64,000 nt of DNA from Breznakia pachnodae (GCF_030814225.1 NZ_JAUSUR010000008.1:186001-250000); one strand, 5' to 3'. Positions 34,237 through 43,463 are shown, counted from the first letter of the stretch. A program made the numbers and translations. The notes: generated from the sequence alone by a model not told the origin.

Positions 34237-35140
34237 ATCCCTTTGGAAGTGTATTACTCTCTAACACTTCCTTTAAATCCTCCTTTTCTAATATTTCATA
34301 GATGCAGACTCTACTTTCACTATCTTTTGATTTAAAGATTCTCTGATTTGTTACACCAGTTACCGTTTCTTTTAAATCAAGTTTTGAAATACCAAACTCC
34401 TCTAACCGTAATAATGCTTCTTTACAACTTTTCGCATGAATGGTTGTAAAGATCATATGCCCACTCAATGCACTTCTTATCAACATCTTTGCAGTTTCTT
34501 CATCTCTGATCTCACCAATCATAATTACGTCAGGATCATGTCTTAGCAGTTGTTTAATACCTTCACGATAATCAAAATTTAATCGTTCATTAATCTGAAG
34601 TTGCAGATAGTTATCACTTTTAATTTCTACTGGATCTTCCAGACTAATTACATTCAATTGTTCTCTTTCTGCTATCATCTCTAATACAGCATGTAATGTT
34701 GTACTCTTACCACTACCGGTTGGCCCACTTACCAGAATTAAACCACTGCGAAAATTTGTCCATGAGTGAAATATATCATTTTGTTTCTTCTCTTTACTCA
34801 GTTGATCAATTTCTATTTTAGGATGATTATTCAATACTCTTAGCACTCCGGACTGTGATTGTAATGTACGCAAGTAAGAAAATCGAAAATGTAATTCTTT
34901 ATTTTTATAAATATAAGAGAAGTTTCCACTTTGAGGTAATAGAGAATTCCCTAAATCAAGATTAGCTGTAAACTTCAAATAATGAAATAAAGTATCATTC
35001 AATTTCTTATCCTGAATTGCTATAAAACCCTGCAACCCCCGTACCTTTATCTTTAGTTTTCCTTTTTCCAGTAGAAAATGAACATCACTGGCATTGTGTT
35101 TCACTACATACTTTAATAACGTGTTTAATTTCTTACGCAT
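34151..35140 (-). CDS. comGA: Competence pilus assembly ATPase ComGA
   Basis: Cytoplasmic secretion ATPase (GspE/PilB family) that drives pilus assembly for DNA uptake. The 329 residues have Walker A (SGPTGSGKSTTLHA) near 140, the Asp box, Walker B (DPDVIMIGEIRDEETAKM) and the His box TTIHAKSC. The zinc-Cys motif and N-terminal domain of larger PilB proteins are absent, as in Bacillus ComGA. Start ATG at 35140 has GAGGTGA. First gene of a seven-gene operon with overlapping reading frames. Confidence 0.95.
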   Translation of the reverse strand: MRKKLNTLLKYVVKHNASDVHFLLEKGKLKIKVRGLQGFIAIQDKKLNDTLFHYLKFTANLDLGNSLLPQSGNFSYIYKNKELHFRFSYLRTLQSQSGVLRVLNNHPKIEIDQLSKEKKQNDIFHSWTNFRSGLILVSGPTGSGKSTTLHAVLEMIAEREQLNVISLEDPVEIKSDNYLQLQINERLNFDYREGIKQLLRHDPDVIMIGEIRDEETAKMLIRSALSGHMIFTTIHAKSCKEALLRLEEFGISKLDLKETVTGVTNQRIFKSKDSESRVCIYEILEKEDLKEVLESNTLPKGYADIKTKIKNAVSKGWIDKESAQSDIIT

Positions 35141-35190
35141 AACTCACCTCACTTATTACTACATATTTCGTCAAAAAAAACCTAAAAAAA

Positions 35191-35214
35191 ATAACCAGTT
35201 TTTTTTCTGGTTAT
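35191..35214 (-). terminator. Terminator after the MBL hydrolase gene
   Basis: Perfect 8-bp stem ATAACCAG/CTGGTTAT, loop of eight, then eight T on the minus strand. Confidence 0.85.
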
Positions 35215-35218
35215 CATT

Positions 35219-35818
35219 TTATAAAAATGGATTATTAATTAATTCTTCCTGGATGGTTGTCGAATCTCCATGTCCGGGATAAACAATATAGTCCGGATTA
35301 AGTGCCTTTACTTTTTCAAGTGACTGATTCATCTTTGTATTAGAACCAGTTGGCAAATCACAGCGACCAATACTTTGTTTAAATAATACATCTCCACTGC
35401 AGATAAAATCATCAAAAATAAGTAGTACACAGCCATTTGTATGACCTGGTGCATCTTCTACATCAAAGTGAAACGGCCCAATCGTCATCGACATATCATA
35501 TGTTTCAACTGGCCAATTAAACACTTTTTCCTCAACAAACGAAGAGCAGTTTAATTTGGAATCACGTAATAGTTTTTCATCGTCTGCACTAATATAAACA
35601 GGGCATGAAAAATTTTTTCTAAAAAACTCAACTCCTGCAACATGATCATAATGACCATGAGTTAACAAAATAGCATCTACGATTCCTTCTTGTTCTTTGA
35701 TATGCTCTACAACTTTCTTGGAACTTCCTCCAGGGTCAACAATCATTACATGTTGATTGTCCCAGATTAAGTAACAATTCGCTTGTAGGCTACCTAACAC
35801 ATAACGCTCTACTTTCAT
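35219..35818 (-). CDS. MBL-fold metallo-hydrolase, YqgX/glyoxalase II-like
   Basis: Zinc hydrolase of the metallo-beta-lactamase fold, 199 residues. The metal motif THGHYDHVAG appears near residue 53, and further ligands in APGHTNGC, SGDVLF (Asp) and YPGHGD. In Bacillus the ortholog yqgX also lies next to the comG operon. The start ATG at 35818 has no recognisable ribosome site and stands 16 bases after the rpmG terminator stem, so the translation start is uncertain. Substrate not determined. Confidence 0.88.
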   Translation of the reverse strand: MKVERYVLGSLQANCYLIWDNQHVMIVDPGGSSKKVVEHIKEQEGIVDAILLTHGHYDHVAGVEFFRKNFSCPVYISADDEKLLRDSKLNCSSFVEEKVFNWPVETYDMSMTIGPFHFDVEDAPGHTNGCVLLIFDDFICSGDVLFKQSIGRCDLPTGSNTKMNQSLEKVKALNPDYIVYPGHGDSTTIQEELINNPFL

Positions 35819-35827
35819 ATATATAAT

Positions 35828-35856
35828 AAAATAAAAAAGCCTAAACTACGGCTTTT
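35828..35856 (-). terminator. Terminator after rpmG
   Basis: AAAAGCC/GGCTTTT stem (35835-35841, 35850-35856) followed by T-rich minus strand. Confidence 0.75.
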
Positions 35857-35857
35857 A

Positions 35858-36007
35858 TTATTTTTTCTCCTTATGCTCAGTTTGTGCATTACATTTTGGA
35901 CAATATTTTTTTACCTGCATACGTTCTGTTTGCGTTTTCTTGTTTCTTGTATTTATATAGTTCTCTGAACCACATTCTGAACATTTTAAAGTGATACGAT
36001 CTCTCAT
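35858..36007 (-). CDS. rpmG: 50S ribosomal protein L33, zinc-binding form
   Basis: Small large-subunit protein of 49 residues. Two CxxC pairs are present ([10 protein letters not shown] and KYCPKCNA), so this is the zinc-containing (C+) type. Starts [14 protein letters not shown] and ends in HKEKK. The ATG at 36007 has an AGGAGG ribosome site. Confidence 0.95.
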   Translation of the reverse strand: MRDRITLKCSECGSENYINTRNKKTQTERMQVKKYCPKCNAQTEHKEKK

Positions 36008-36032
36008 GTTGAATCCTCCTTAAGCGTTTCTT

Positions 36033-36038
36033 ATTGTA
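36033..36038 (-). promoter_or_regulatory. Possible -10 box for rpmG
   Basis: TGATACAAT on the minus strand (TG extension plus TACAAT) between the PBP stop and rpmG; no clear -35. Confidence 0.35.
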
Positions 36039-36058
36039 TCATACATAATTCTAAATTG

Positions 36059-38236
36059 CTACTTATTCTTTTCAGTAAAGTAGTAATTTGATATATCCCC
36101 TACGATTTCCCCACAAAGGTTGTCCCCAGGATCGTTAGTAACAACGTTTGCATTTGGTGCAACACAAGCGAATACAATCTCTGGTTCTTTTCCATCCTCG
36201 TATGGTCCATATGCTACTACCGAAGATGTAGCAGTGTCTATAACTGCTTTGGTTTCTTCATCAGTAACTGTATTTTCAGAAGTACCAGTTTTTGCAGCCA
36301 ACTTAGTTCCCGTATTTGTATCATCCAGTGTACTAGGACAAATTCCTCTCTCTCCAACTACACAATCTCTCATTCCATCTTGTACAACCTTTAAATTCTC
36401 TGCGACATTATCTCCAGCGAGTGTTGATAAAATTTTCGTTGGAACTTCATATAAAACCGTTTTTCTATCTGAATTAACTTCTGATACTGATTTTAGTACA
36501 TGAGGTTCAATACGATTACCGCCATTTGCAACTGTTGCCACATATTGCGCTAACTGCATTGCTGTATAAGTGTCATATTGTCCGATTGAAAAAGGAATGA
36601 TTTTCCCAGCCTCTTCAATTGGACCAACATAACCTGTTTGCTCGTCAGGTAAATCAATACCAGTCTTCACACCTAATCCAAACATATTGTAATATGTTCT
36701 CATTAATTCAAATGTTCCATCATCTACACGCAATTCCTGATTTGCAGTTGTATAAGCTCCACCAGCAAGACGAATAGCAATGTGTGCCATATATACATTA
36801 CTTGAATAAGCAATTGCCTGTTGAGCAGTAATGTTACCATTATTACTTCTTGAAGATGCAAAAGCTTCTGAACCCTTAATCTGAATTGGTGTATCAGGAA
36901 TTCTTTCTACAGCACTAACAACACCTTGGTCTAGTCCCATGTACACAGTTGCCATCTTCACAACACTACCTGCACGCTCAGAAAGAAGATATGTAAGCGT
37001 AGGATCGGTTGTTGCTTTTCCTTCATCATCTTTTTGAACTGCTACCATTGCAAGTACTTCACCAGTATTTGGATCCATTGCCACAAAATAAATACTATCA
37101 AAATAAGTACGAGCAGCTTTTCCATTTTCTCTTTCTAGAACTTCAGTAAGTTTATCATTTACTCTATTTTGCAAGTCCATATCAATAGTAAGCGTTAAGT
37201 CATAACCGTTCTTACCATCTTGCACTTGTGTCAACTGCCCAATTCCATTTTCATCATATGATATACTATATACTTTATCAGTTCCTGATAATAAATCTTC
37301 ATATTGTTTTTCTACACCAGAAATACCTACTCTTTGATTAATTGAGTAGCCTAACCCCATATAATGAGATGATAAATCTGCTGGCAAACCTTGTGTAGAA
37401 CTAGAAACACTTCCTAATAATGATTTTATAACATCATCATTATTTTTATAATAGTCGCGTTTCCAACCAACGATTGATTGGAACCCACCAAATTCTGTTT
37501 GTCGTTCTGTAAGAATTGCAGTTTGTTCCTCTGTTGCATCCTCAATAATTACTTTAAATTCACTTTCAGGACTTTGGTCCATCAGCATTTTAGTTAAATA
37601 TACTTTTTTAGTATGATCATCAAGCTTAGTAACATCAACAATGTCATCCATACGATCAATCTTCAATGCATATGCTTCATCATCATCCATTTTTCCACTC
37701 TTCCAATCAGCTAATTCTTCATCTGTTAATAAAGAGTTGAAACTATCTTTTTCTTCGCCCATTTGTGTTTCATATAAGTAGTGCATATCTTTCAGCTGAC
37801 GATCAGTAATCGCAGCCTGCTCTGCACCATTATTATTTTTTTTAGTTAAACTAATGTCAATTACATCAACAAACTTCTCTGCCAATGCCCATTCTTCTTT
37901 GTTTGAAATATTTTCAGGAGGATAATAATAAATCATCAGTGCTTTTTCACTCCATGCTAGTCGTGTGCCATTACGATCATAAATACCACCTCTTGATGCA
38001 GTAAAAGACTGATTTTGCGCTGTAAAAGCTTCTAATTTCTCTGTATATTCTTCTTGGCTAAGCAACTGTATCTGAACCAAACGAACTCCAATAACCGCAA
38101 ATAAAACACAGATTACAACTGTAATAATCTGTAAACGTTTATTAATGACTTTCGCTGTATCTTCTTTCGCACTAAATATATTACTGGAACGTCTTCTTCT
38201 ATCAAGATCACGTTTTCGAAGTGGGTTAAAAAACAT
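36059..38236 (-). CDS. pbpA: Class B penicillin-binding protein (PBP2-type transpeptidase)
   Basis: Membrane-anchored peptidoglycan transpeptidase, 725 residues. A basic N-terminus (KRDLDRRRRSS) precedes one transmembrane helix at about 38-57. A pedestal/dimerisation domain follows (RGGIYDRNGTRLA). The transpeptidase motifs are SVVK (in RAGSVVKMATV), SSN (YSSNVYMAH) and KTGT (KTGTSENT). Usual PBPs read PGS before VVK; here it is AGS. No PASTA domains. GGAGGAAGG precedes the ATG at 38236, and the -10 box at 38266 would place the transcript start between this ATG and an upstream in-frame ATG at 38260. Position near rpmG and comG matches Bacillus pbpA. Confidence 0.93.
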   Translation of the reverse strand: MFFNPLRKRDLDRRRRSSNIFSAKEDTAKVINKRLQIITVVICVLFAVIGVRLVQIQLLSQEEYTEKLEAFTAQNQSFTASRGGIYDRNGTRLAWSEKALMIYYYPPENISNKEEWALAEKFVDVIDISLTKKNNNGAEQAAITDRQLKDMHYLYETQMGEEKDSFNSLLTDEELADWKSGKMDDDEAYALKIDRMDDIVDVTKLDDHTKKVYLTKMLMDQSPESEFKVIIEDATEEQTAILTERQTEFGGFQSIVGWKRDYYKNNDDVIKSLLGSVSSSTQGLPADLSSHYMGLGYSINQRVGISGVEKQYEDLLSGTDKVYSISYDENGIGQLTQVQDGKNGYDLTLTIDMDLQNRVNDKLTEVLERENGKAARTYFDSIYFVAMDPNTGEVLAMVAVQKDDEGKATTDPTLTYLLSERAGSVVKMATVYMGLDQGVVSAVERIPDTPIQIKGSEAFASSRSNNGNITAQQAIAYSSNVYMAHIAIRLAGGAYTTANQELRVDDGTFELMRTYYNMFGLGVKTGIDLPDEQTGYVGPIEEAGKIIPFSIGQYDTYTAMQLAQYVATVANGGNRIEPHVLKSVSEVNSDRKTVLYEVPTKILSTLAGDNVAENLKVVQDGMRDCVVGERGICPSTLDDTNTGTKLAAKTGTSENTVTDEETKAVIDTATSSVVAYGPYEDGKEPEIVFACVAPNANVVTNDPGDNLCGEIVGDISNYYFTEKNK

Positions 38237-38265
38237 TGCCTTCCTCCTATTATTGTTCATTTGTC

Positions 38266-38274
38266 ATTATATCA
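38266..38274 (-). promoter_or_regulatory. Extended -10 promoter for the PBP gene
   Basis: TGATATAAT on the minus strand; no good -35. Supports the start codon at 38236. Confidence 0.5.
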
Positions 38275-38346
38275 TAATTCGCAATAGTGAGTATATAAAG
38301 TTTTTGTGAACAGTATGTGAATATAGGATAAGAATGGCACATGGTT

Positions 38347-38375
38347 TTGAAGAATAAAATACTTAGTGCTATAAT
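38347..38375 (+). promoter_or_regulatory. Promoter for ispG
   Basis: TTGAAG, 17-base spacer, perfect TATAAT, 19 bases before the ispG start. Confidence 0.65.
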
Positions 38376-38394
38376 GAGAGACAGGAGATATTTT

Positions 38395-39447
38395 ATGAAA
38401 AAAAGAGAAACAACAAGACAAATAAAAGTCAGAGATATAGCAATTGGTGGACAGAATCGTATTGTTATTCAATCGATGTGCAGTTATAAAACAAGCAATA
38501 CAAAGAAAATTATCCAACAGATTCTCGATTTAGAAAAAGCTGGTTGTGAGACTGTTCGTTTATCAGTGATGGATAATGATGATGCAGTAGCGATTAAAAC
38601 AATTAAAGAAAATACAAACATTCCTTTAGTTGCTGATATTCACTTCAACTATAAACTGGCAATTGCTGCAATTGAAAATGGAATTGATAAGATTCGTTTG
38701 AATCCTGGTAACATCGGTTCTAAAGAAAATGTTGAAAAAGTAGTGACACTATGTAAAGAAAAAAAGATTCCAATTCGAATTGGAATCAATAGTGGTTCTT
38801 TAGAAAAAGATATTCATGAGAAATATGGAAAACCAACTGCTGAAGGAATGATTGAAAGTGCTCAGCGTCATGTGAAAATCTTAGAAGATATGGATTTCTA
38901 TGATATCTGTTTATCATTTAAGAGTAGTGATGTGCAGTTATGTATTGATGTATATACAAAAGCTAGTGAGGTCTTTGATTACCCCCTACATCTAGGTGTG
39001 ACGGAAGCAGGAAGTTTTAATACTTCTTCCATAAAATCAAGTGTTGCTTTAGGAACATTAATAGAAAGAGGTATTGGAGATACAATGCGAGTATCCGTAA
39101 ATGGGGACCCAGTAAGTGAAATGATTATTGCAAAGCAAATATTAAAATGTTTCAATTTAATTAAAAATGTACCAAATCTAATTGCCTGTCCTACATGTGG
39201 TAGAACGCAATTTGATATCAAACCAATTGTTGATGAAATTGAAGTATTCCTGCAAACGGTAAATAAAGACGTTACTGTTGCTATTATGGGATGTGCAGTA
39301 AATGGACCAGGAGAAGCAAAACATGCGGATATCGCAATTGCTGGAGGTCGTAATGAAGGTTTATTGATTCGAAAAGGTGAAATCATTGAACGTATTCCTC
39401 AAGATCAAATGATTGAGCGCTTAAAGAAAGAAATTATGGACTTCTAA
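38395..39447 (+). CDS. ispG: 4-hydroxy-3-methylbut-2-enyl diphosphate synthase IspG
   Basis: Iron-sulfur enzyme of the MEP pathway that makes HMBPP. The 350 residues start KKRETTRQIKVRDIAIGG and contain IQSMCSYKTSNT, LVADIHFNYKLA, KIRLNPGNIGS, and the cluster-binding Cys residues in ACPTCGRTQFD and MGCAVNGPGEAKHAD. GGAGA lies before the ATG at 38395; an in-frame ATG at 38341 precedes the promoter and is excluded. Its electron partner is not visible here. Confidence 0.97.
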   Translation: MKKRETTRQIKVRDIAIGGQNRIVIQSMCSYKTSNTKKIIQQILDLEKAGCETVRLSVMDNDDAVAIKTIKENTNIPLVADIHFNYKLAIAAIENGIDKIRLNPGNIGSKENVEKVVTLCKEKKIPIRIGINSGSLEKDIHEKYGKPTAEGMIESAQRHVKILEDMDFYDICLSFKSSDVQLCIDVYTKASEVFDYPLHLGVTEAGSFNTSSIKSSVALGTLIERGIGDTMRVSVNGDPVSEMIIAKQILKCFNLIKNVPNLIACPTCGRTQFDIKPIVDEIEVFLQTVNKDVTVAIMGCAVNGPGEAKHADIAIAGGRNEGLLIRKGEIIERIPQDQMIERLKKEIMDF

Positions 39448-39448
39448 T

Positions 39449-40111
39449 ATGGAATTTAAAGTAAATCAGGACTATAATCCATCGTTTCGAAATTTGAAAT
39501 CAGCATTAAAAGATAAAGATATTGAACTAATTAAAAAACATGCTCATGAAGTTCATGAAATGGCACACCATTTCCCCGATAAACCAAATCATAAGAACAT
39601 GATGTCTCCATTAATGGAAAAATACAACCCAAGTATTTGGAATCAACAATATACGAAGAAATATGAACCAAAAAGAAGTATTGCATTTATGATTTATCAC
39701 ACTACAAGGATTGAGGATATTAATATGAATACATTAATCGCAAAGCGTGAACAAGTATTCTTTGAAAATAATATTCAAGAAAAACTTAATATTCCATATA
39801 GTGATACTGGTAATGCCTGGAATGATGAAGATATGGAAAAATTCAATTCTTCTATTAATATTAATGAATTATTAAAGTATCGTCTTCTAGTTGCAAACAG
39901 AAGTAAACAAATCATTGATACACTAACATTAGATGAAATAAAAAGAAAACCTGATGATGAAGATATCAACAGGTTGAAAGGTACTAGTGTTAGTGAAGAT
40001 GAAGGCGCTATATGGCTTCTTGATTACTGGAAGAATAAAACTATAGGACAACTGCTATTAATGCCTCTAACAAGGCATCAGGCATTTCACTTAAATGAAT
40101 GTATACAATAA
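39449..40111 (+). CDS. DinB-superfamily protein
   Basis: Probable four-helix metal-binding DinB/YfiT-like protein, 220 residues. The three His of the metal site are likely those in MIYHTTRIED and TRHQAFHLNE (H-x3-H). The C-terminal PLTRHQ...HLNE pattern is typical. DinB-like proteins in Gram-positives are often thiol-dependent transferases using bacillithiol or mycothiol, but the substrate here is unknown. It starts one base after the ispG stop, so the pair is co-transcribed; no strong ribosome site of its own is seen, which suggests coupling. Confidence 0.7.
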   Translation: MEFKVNQDYNPSFRNLKSALKDKDIELIKKHAHEVHEMAHHFPDKPNHKNMMSPLMEKYNPSIWNQQYTKKYEPKRSIAFMIYHTTRIEDINMNTLIAKREQVFFENNIQEKLNIPYSDTGNAWNDEDMEKFNSSININELLKYRLLVANRSKQIIDTLTLDEIKRKPDDEDINRLKGTSVSEDEGAIWLLDYWKNKTIGQLLLMPLTRHQAFHLNECIQ

Positions 40112-40130
40112 AAGAGCTTGCGCTCTTTTT
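40110..40130. terminator. Bidirectional terminator between the DinB-like gene and nfo
   Basis: AAAAGAGC/GCTCTTTT stem with TTGC loop; T runs on both strands. Confidence 0.85.
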
Positions 40131-40989
40131 ATTTTACGATATCAACAAATTTCTTGCTTCTAAGCATTTCAATTTCTTCTTTGTAAGGAGGTTTCCCTTC
40201 AATGTATGGTGTTTCTAATATTTTAACAATATGTTCCACTCGCTTGTTGTTAGCAATTGAACATAAAGTTTCAAACCCTATTTCTCCATGCCCTAAGTTA
40301 GCATGGCGATCTTTTTTAGCTCCACGAATATTCTTTGAATCATTTAGATGAATACAAACCAGACGGTCCAATCCTACGACTTGATCAAACTCATCCAATA
40401 AAGCATCAAAGTTACTTACATCATAACCTGCATCATTCATATGACAAGTATCCATACACACTCTTAAATAATCACTTTTTTCAGTATTATCAATAATATA
40501 TTTTAACTGTTCAAATGTATAGCCAAGTTCACTTCCCTTACCTGCCATTGTTTCAAGAGCAATATTAACATCACCCATATCTTTCATTGCCAGATTCAAA
40601 CCTTTTACGATTTGTTGCAAACCAACATCTTCACCTTCTTTAACATGACTTCCTGGATGTAATACCAAGTATTTCGCTCCAATTGCATTTACTCTAGAGA
40701 TTTCTTTTGCAAGAAACTCCACTGCAATCTCAAAGGTTTCAGGTTTTACTGTATTTGCTAAATTAATAATGTAAGGAGCATGTACAATCATACGATCCAT
40801 AGGAATGTTATTCTCTGCCATCAATGCTTGTGCTTCTTCTATTTTTAATTTTGCTATTTCCTGACGTCTTGTATTTTGTGGTGCACCACTATAAATCATC
40901 ATTGCTGTAGACTTATAAGACAATGCTTCCTGTACACTTCCATAAACAAAGTTTGGAGCACTCATTGAAACATGAGAACCTATAATCAT
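40129..40989 (-). CDS. nfo: Endonuclease IV
   Basis: Zinc-dependent AP endonuclease of base-excision repair. The 286 residues fold as a TIM barrel with ligands in VLHPGSHV, ALETMAGKGSELG, CMDTCHMNDAGYD, IHLNDSKN, DRHANLGHGEIG and LETPYIEG. The ATG overlaps the cshB stop (ATGA), matching the cshB-nfo order of Bacillus. Confidence 0.97.
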   Translation of the reverse strand: MIIGSHVSMSAPNFVYGSVQEALSYKSTAMMIYSGAPQNTRRQEIAKLKIEEAQALMAENNIPMDRMIVHAPYIINLANTVKPETFEIAVEFLAKEISRVNAIGAKYLVLHPGSHVKEGEDVGLQQIVKGLNLAMKDMGDVNIALETMAGKGSELGYTFEQLKYIIDNTEKSDYLRVCMDTCHMNDAGYDVSNFDALLDEFDQVVGLDRLVCIHLNDSKNIRGAKKDRHANLGHGEIGFETLCSIANNKRVEHIVKILETPYIEGKPPYKEEIEMLRSKKFVDIVK

Positions 40990-42341
40990 TCTTCACCTCG
41001 TTTAGCACGTTGACGTGCTTTGGCTTTTTCTTTTGCCTGCTTCTTAATTTCGGTTTGAACCATACTTCGCTTAGCTTTTTTCTTTAATTTTTCTACCTGA
41101 ATTTTACGCTTTTTCTTGTATCCAGGCTTTACTTTTAATTTCTTGTTATTTACAATCTTACTAACTTCTTTTTCTAAAAGATCATCATTACGTTTACGTT
41201 TATAGAAAATAGGTTTCATATCAACCAATTGGCGACCAACTATTTTCATATGTTCAAAGTGAATCCCTTTTATCTGCAGTTGCTTGATACTTGGTTCATC
41301 ACTATCTTTATATAGTGCAAAACAGATTCCTTCTTTACCAGCTCTACCAGTACGTCCAGAACGGTGTACATAAAAATCTAATTCTTTAGGAAATCCTAAT
41401 GAAATAACATGACTAACACCATCAATATCAATACCACGCGCTGCAATATCACTAGCAACAATGTATTTTTCTTTTAGATTCACTAAATCTTTCATCGCGC
41501 TGCGACGTTCTCTACTACTTAAATCACCATGTAGCTCAATCACTCCATATCCAGCTTCACGTAAACGATTTGCTGCTGATGCACATTCCGTTCTTGTGTT
41601 CGCAAAAATCAAGCACAGATATGGATTAAACGTTGGTAGCAAGTCCAACAGTTTATCTTCATATGAGTAATGTCTACATGGAATCAGAATATGTTCAATT
41701 CTTGGTTTGAATTTTTTATCATCCAAAATTTCAACTGTTTCTGGGCGAACCATATATTTCTTTAAGAATAATTTTAACTGTTCTGGTATGGTTGCTGAAA
41801 ATGACATCATTTGCACTTTCTTCATTCTTGAACAAATCTGATCAATATCTTCAAGAAACCCATATTCTAATGTCATATCTGCTTCATCAATAACTAAAAC
41901 ATCTGCATTCTGCAACATCAAACTTTGATCATCCAAGAATAAATCACGCATTCTTCCTGGCGTACCAATAACAATATGTGGTTGTTTCCTCAACTGTGAA
42001 CTCATCTTTGTCTTATCCGTTCCACCAGTAATCAGTTTGATGCGAATGGTACGATCAACTTTCTGCATATCTAATGCTTTGTTGTAAATCTGTAATGCCA
42101 GTTCTCTGGTAGGTGCAGTAATAATTGCCTGCACCTGATCTTTTTCAGTATCAATCTCGTTAAAAATAGGAATTAGAAAAGCATGTGTCTTTCCAGTTCC
42201 CGTTTGAGACTTACCAATAATATCTTTACCTTTTAGTGCCAACGGGATAACTTTTTCCTGAATCTTTGTTGGTTCACTAAAATGGTTTAATTCTATAAAC
42301 TTGCACGTTCTATCATGTAAATTATAATTGTTAAAATCCAT
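40986..42341 (-). CDS. cshB: DEAD-box RNA helicase CshB-like
   Basis: Cold-stress-type DEAD-box helicase, 451 residues. RecA-like core motifs: Q motif (FSEPTKIQEKVIP), Walker A (GKSQTGTGKTHAF), PTRELALQ, TPGR, DEAD (VIDEADMTLEYG), SAT, and HRSGRTGRAG. A long basic C-terminal tail (KKKRKIQVEKLKKKAKR) suggests RNA binding. AGAGG precedes the ATG at 42341, so the upstream in-frame ATG at 42362 is less likely. Neighbours nfo and ispH are as in Bacillus. Confidence 0.93.
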   Translation of the reverse strand: MDFNNYNLHDRTCKFIELNHFSEPTKIQEKVIPLALKGKDIIGKSQTGTGKTHAFLIPIFNEIDTEKDQVQAIITAPTRELALQIYNKALDMQKVDRTIRIKLITGGTDKTKMSSQLRKQPHIVIGTPGRMRDLFLDDQSLMLQNADVLVIDEADMTLEYGFLEDIDQICSRMKKVQMMSFSATIPEQLKLFLKKYMVRPETVEILDDKKFKPRIEHILIPCRHYSYEDKLLDLLPTFNPYLCLIFANTRTECASAANRLREAGYGVIELHGDLSSRERRSAMKDLVNLKEKYIVASDIAARGIDIDGVSHVISLGFPKELDFYVHRSGRTGRAGKEGICFALYKDSDEPSIKQLQIKGIHFEHMKIVGRQLVDMKPIFYKRKRNDDLLEKEVSKIVNNKKLKVKPGYKKKRKIQVEKLKKKAKRSMVQTEIKKQAKEKAKARQRAKRGEE

Positions 42342-42454
42342 AAACTTAACCTCTTTCTTCATGTATTATAACTTAGTTTGAGCCCATTTACAAAAATAAT
42401 CGTCGATTCCTTTTTAATAACATAACATCTTTATTTCCTATTGTTGCTTTCTTT

Positions 42455-42483
42455 TTGCATTTCTTAGCATTCCTTACTATAAT
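42455..42483 (+). promoter_or_regulatory. Promoter for ispH
   Basis: TTGCAT, 17-base spacer, TATAAT, just upstream of the ribosome site. Confidence 0.7.
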
Positions 42484-42502
42484 AAAACAAAGAGGTAAGC
42501 AA

Positions 42503-43399
42503 ATGAATGTCATAAAAGTAAACCCTAGAGGATATTGTAAAGGTGTTGTCAGAGCGGTTCAGATTGCTAAACAGACTGCAAAAGAATATCCTGATAAAAA
42601 CATATATATACTTGGTATGCTTGTCCATAACAGTTATGTTATTAAAGCATTGAATCAATATGGAATCATCACTTTAGATGATAAAAACAAATCACGTGAA
42701 GAATTACTCGATCAGATAGATGATGGTGTTGTAATCTTTACAGCACATGGGATTAGTGAAAGAATCAAAAAAATAGCTAAAGAAAAAGGATTAATTACTG
42801 TTGATGCTACCTGTCCTGATGTATTAAAAACTCAAATACTAGTTCATCAATATATAGCAGATGGTTATCATATTCTGTATATTGGTAAACGTAACCATCC
42901 AGAGGCAAGTGCAATTTGTGATGGAAATGAACAAATAACCCTAATTGAAAAAGTTGATGATATTAATTCACTTCCCCATTATGATAAAGTATTTGTAACC
43001 AATCAGACAACAATGTCGATTTATGATATTGATATTTTATTTAAAGAAATCAAACGTATCTACCCTGACGCTGTCTTCTCAGAAGAAATTTGTAACGCTA
43101 CTAGAGTTCGTCAAGAAGCAATTGCTAACTTAAAAAATGTTGATACCTTAGTTATAGTTGGTGATAAAGCAAGTAATAACTCTAATCGTTTAGCTCAAAT
43201 TGGAAAAGAAAATGGAATAAATGATGTACATTTAATCGATGATGTAAATGATTTAATTAATATAAAACTACAGGATGGTGCTACTATAGCAGTTAGTTCA
43301 GGAGCTTCTACTCCTACCTATCTGACAAATCAAGTAATACAAGCACTGGAAAACAATAACTTCACAATTCAACAAATTGAAGTTGAAGAGATACTATAG
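42503..43399 (+). CDS. ispH: 4-hydroxy-3-methylbut-2-enyl diphosphate reductase IspH
   Basis: Last enzyme of the MEP pathway, making IPP and DMAPP with an iron-sulfur cluster. The 298 residues have the three cluster Cys in PRGYCKGVVRAV, VDATCPDVLK and SEEICNATRVRQE, and conserved HNSYV, TAHGI and NHPEA with His ligands. AGAGGT precedes the ATG at 42503; the in-frame ATG at 42455 lies within the promoter and is excluded. Confidence 0.96.
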   Translation: MNVIKVNPRGYCKGVVRAVQIAKQTAKEYPDKNIYILGMLVHNSYVIKALNQYGIITLDDKNKSREELLDQIDDGVVIFTAHGISERIKKIAKEKGLITVDATCPDVLKTQILVHQYIADGYHILYIGKRNHPEASAICDGNEQITLIEKVDDINSLPHYDKVFVTNQTTMSIYDIDILFKEIKRIYPDAVFSEEICNATRVRQEAIANLKNVDTLVIVGDKASNNSNRLAQIGKENGINDVHLIDDVNDLINIKLQDGATIAVSSGASTPTYLTNQVIQALENNNFTIQQIEVEEIL

Positions 43400-43400
43400 C

Positions 43401-43426
43401 AAAAGCCACTTAAATGTGGCTTTTTT
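43401..43426 (+). terminator. Terminator after ispH
   Basis: AAAAGCCAC/GTGGCTTTT stem followed by TTTT. Confidence 0.85.
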
Positions 43427-43431
43427 ACATT

Positions 43432-43453
43432 AAAAAAGGAAACCGAAGTTTCC
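43432..43453 (-). terminator. Terminator after rpsU
   Basis: GGAAAC-TTCG-GTTTCC hairpin with a stable tetraloop, then TTTTTT on the minus strand. Confidence 0.9.
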
Positions 43454-43463
43454 TCTATAATAT

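Noticed and set aside
38272-38517. Minus-strand frame opposite the ispG promoter and start
   Set aside because: It is antisense to well-conserved ispG codons and to its promoter; no ribosome site.
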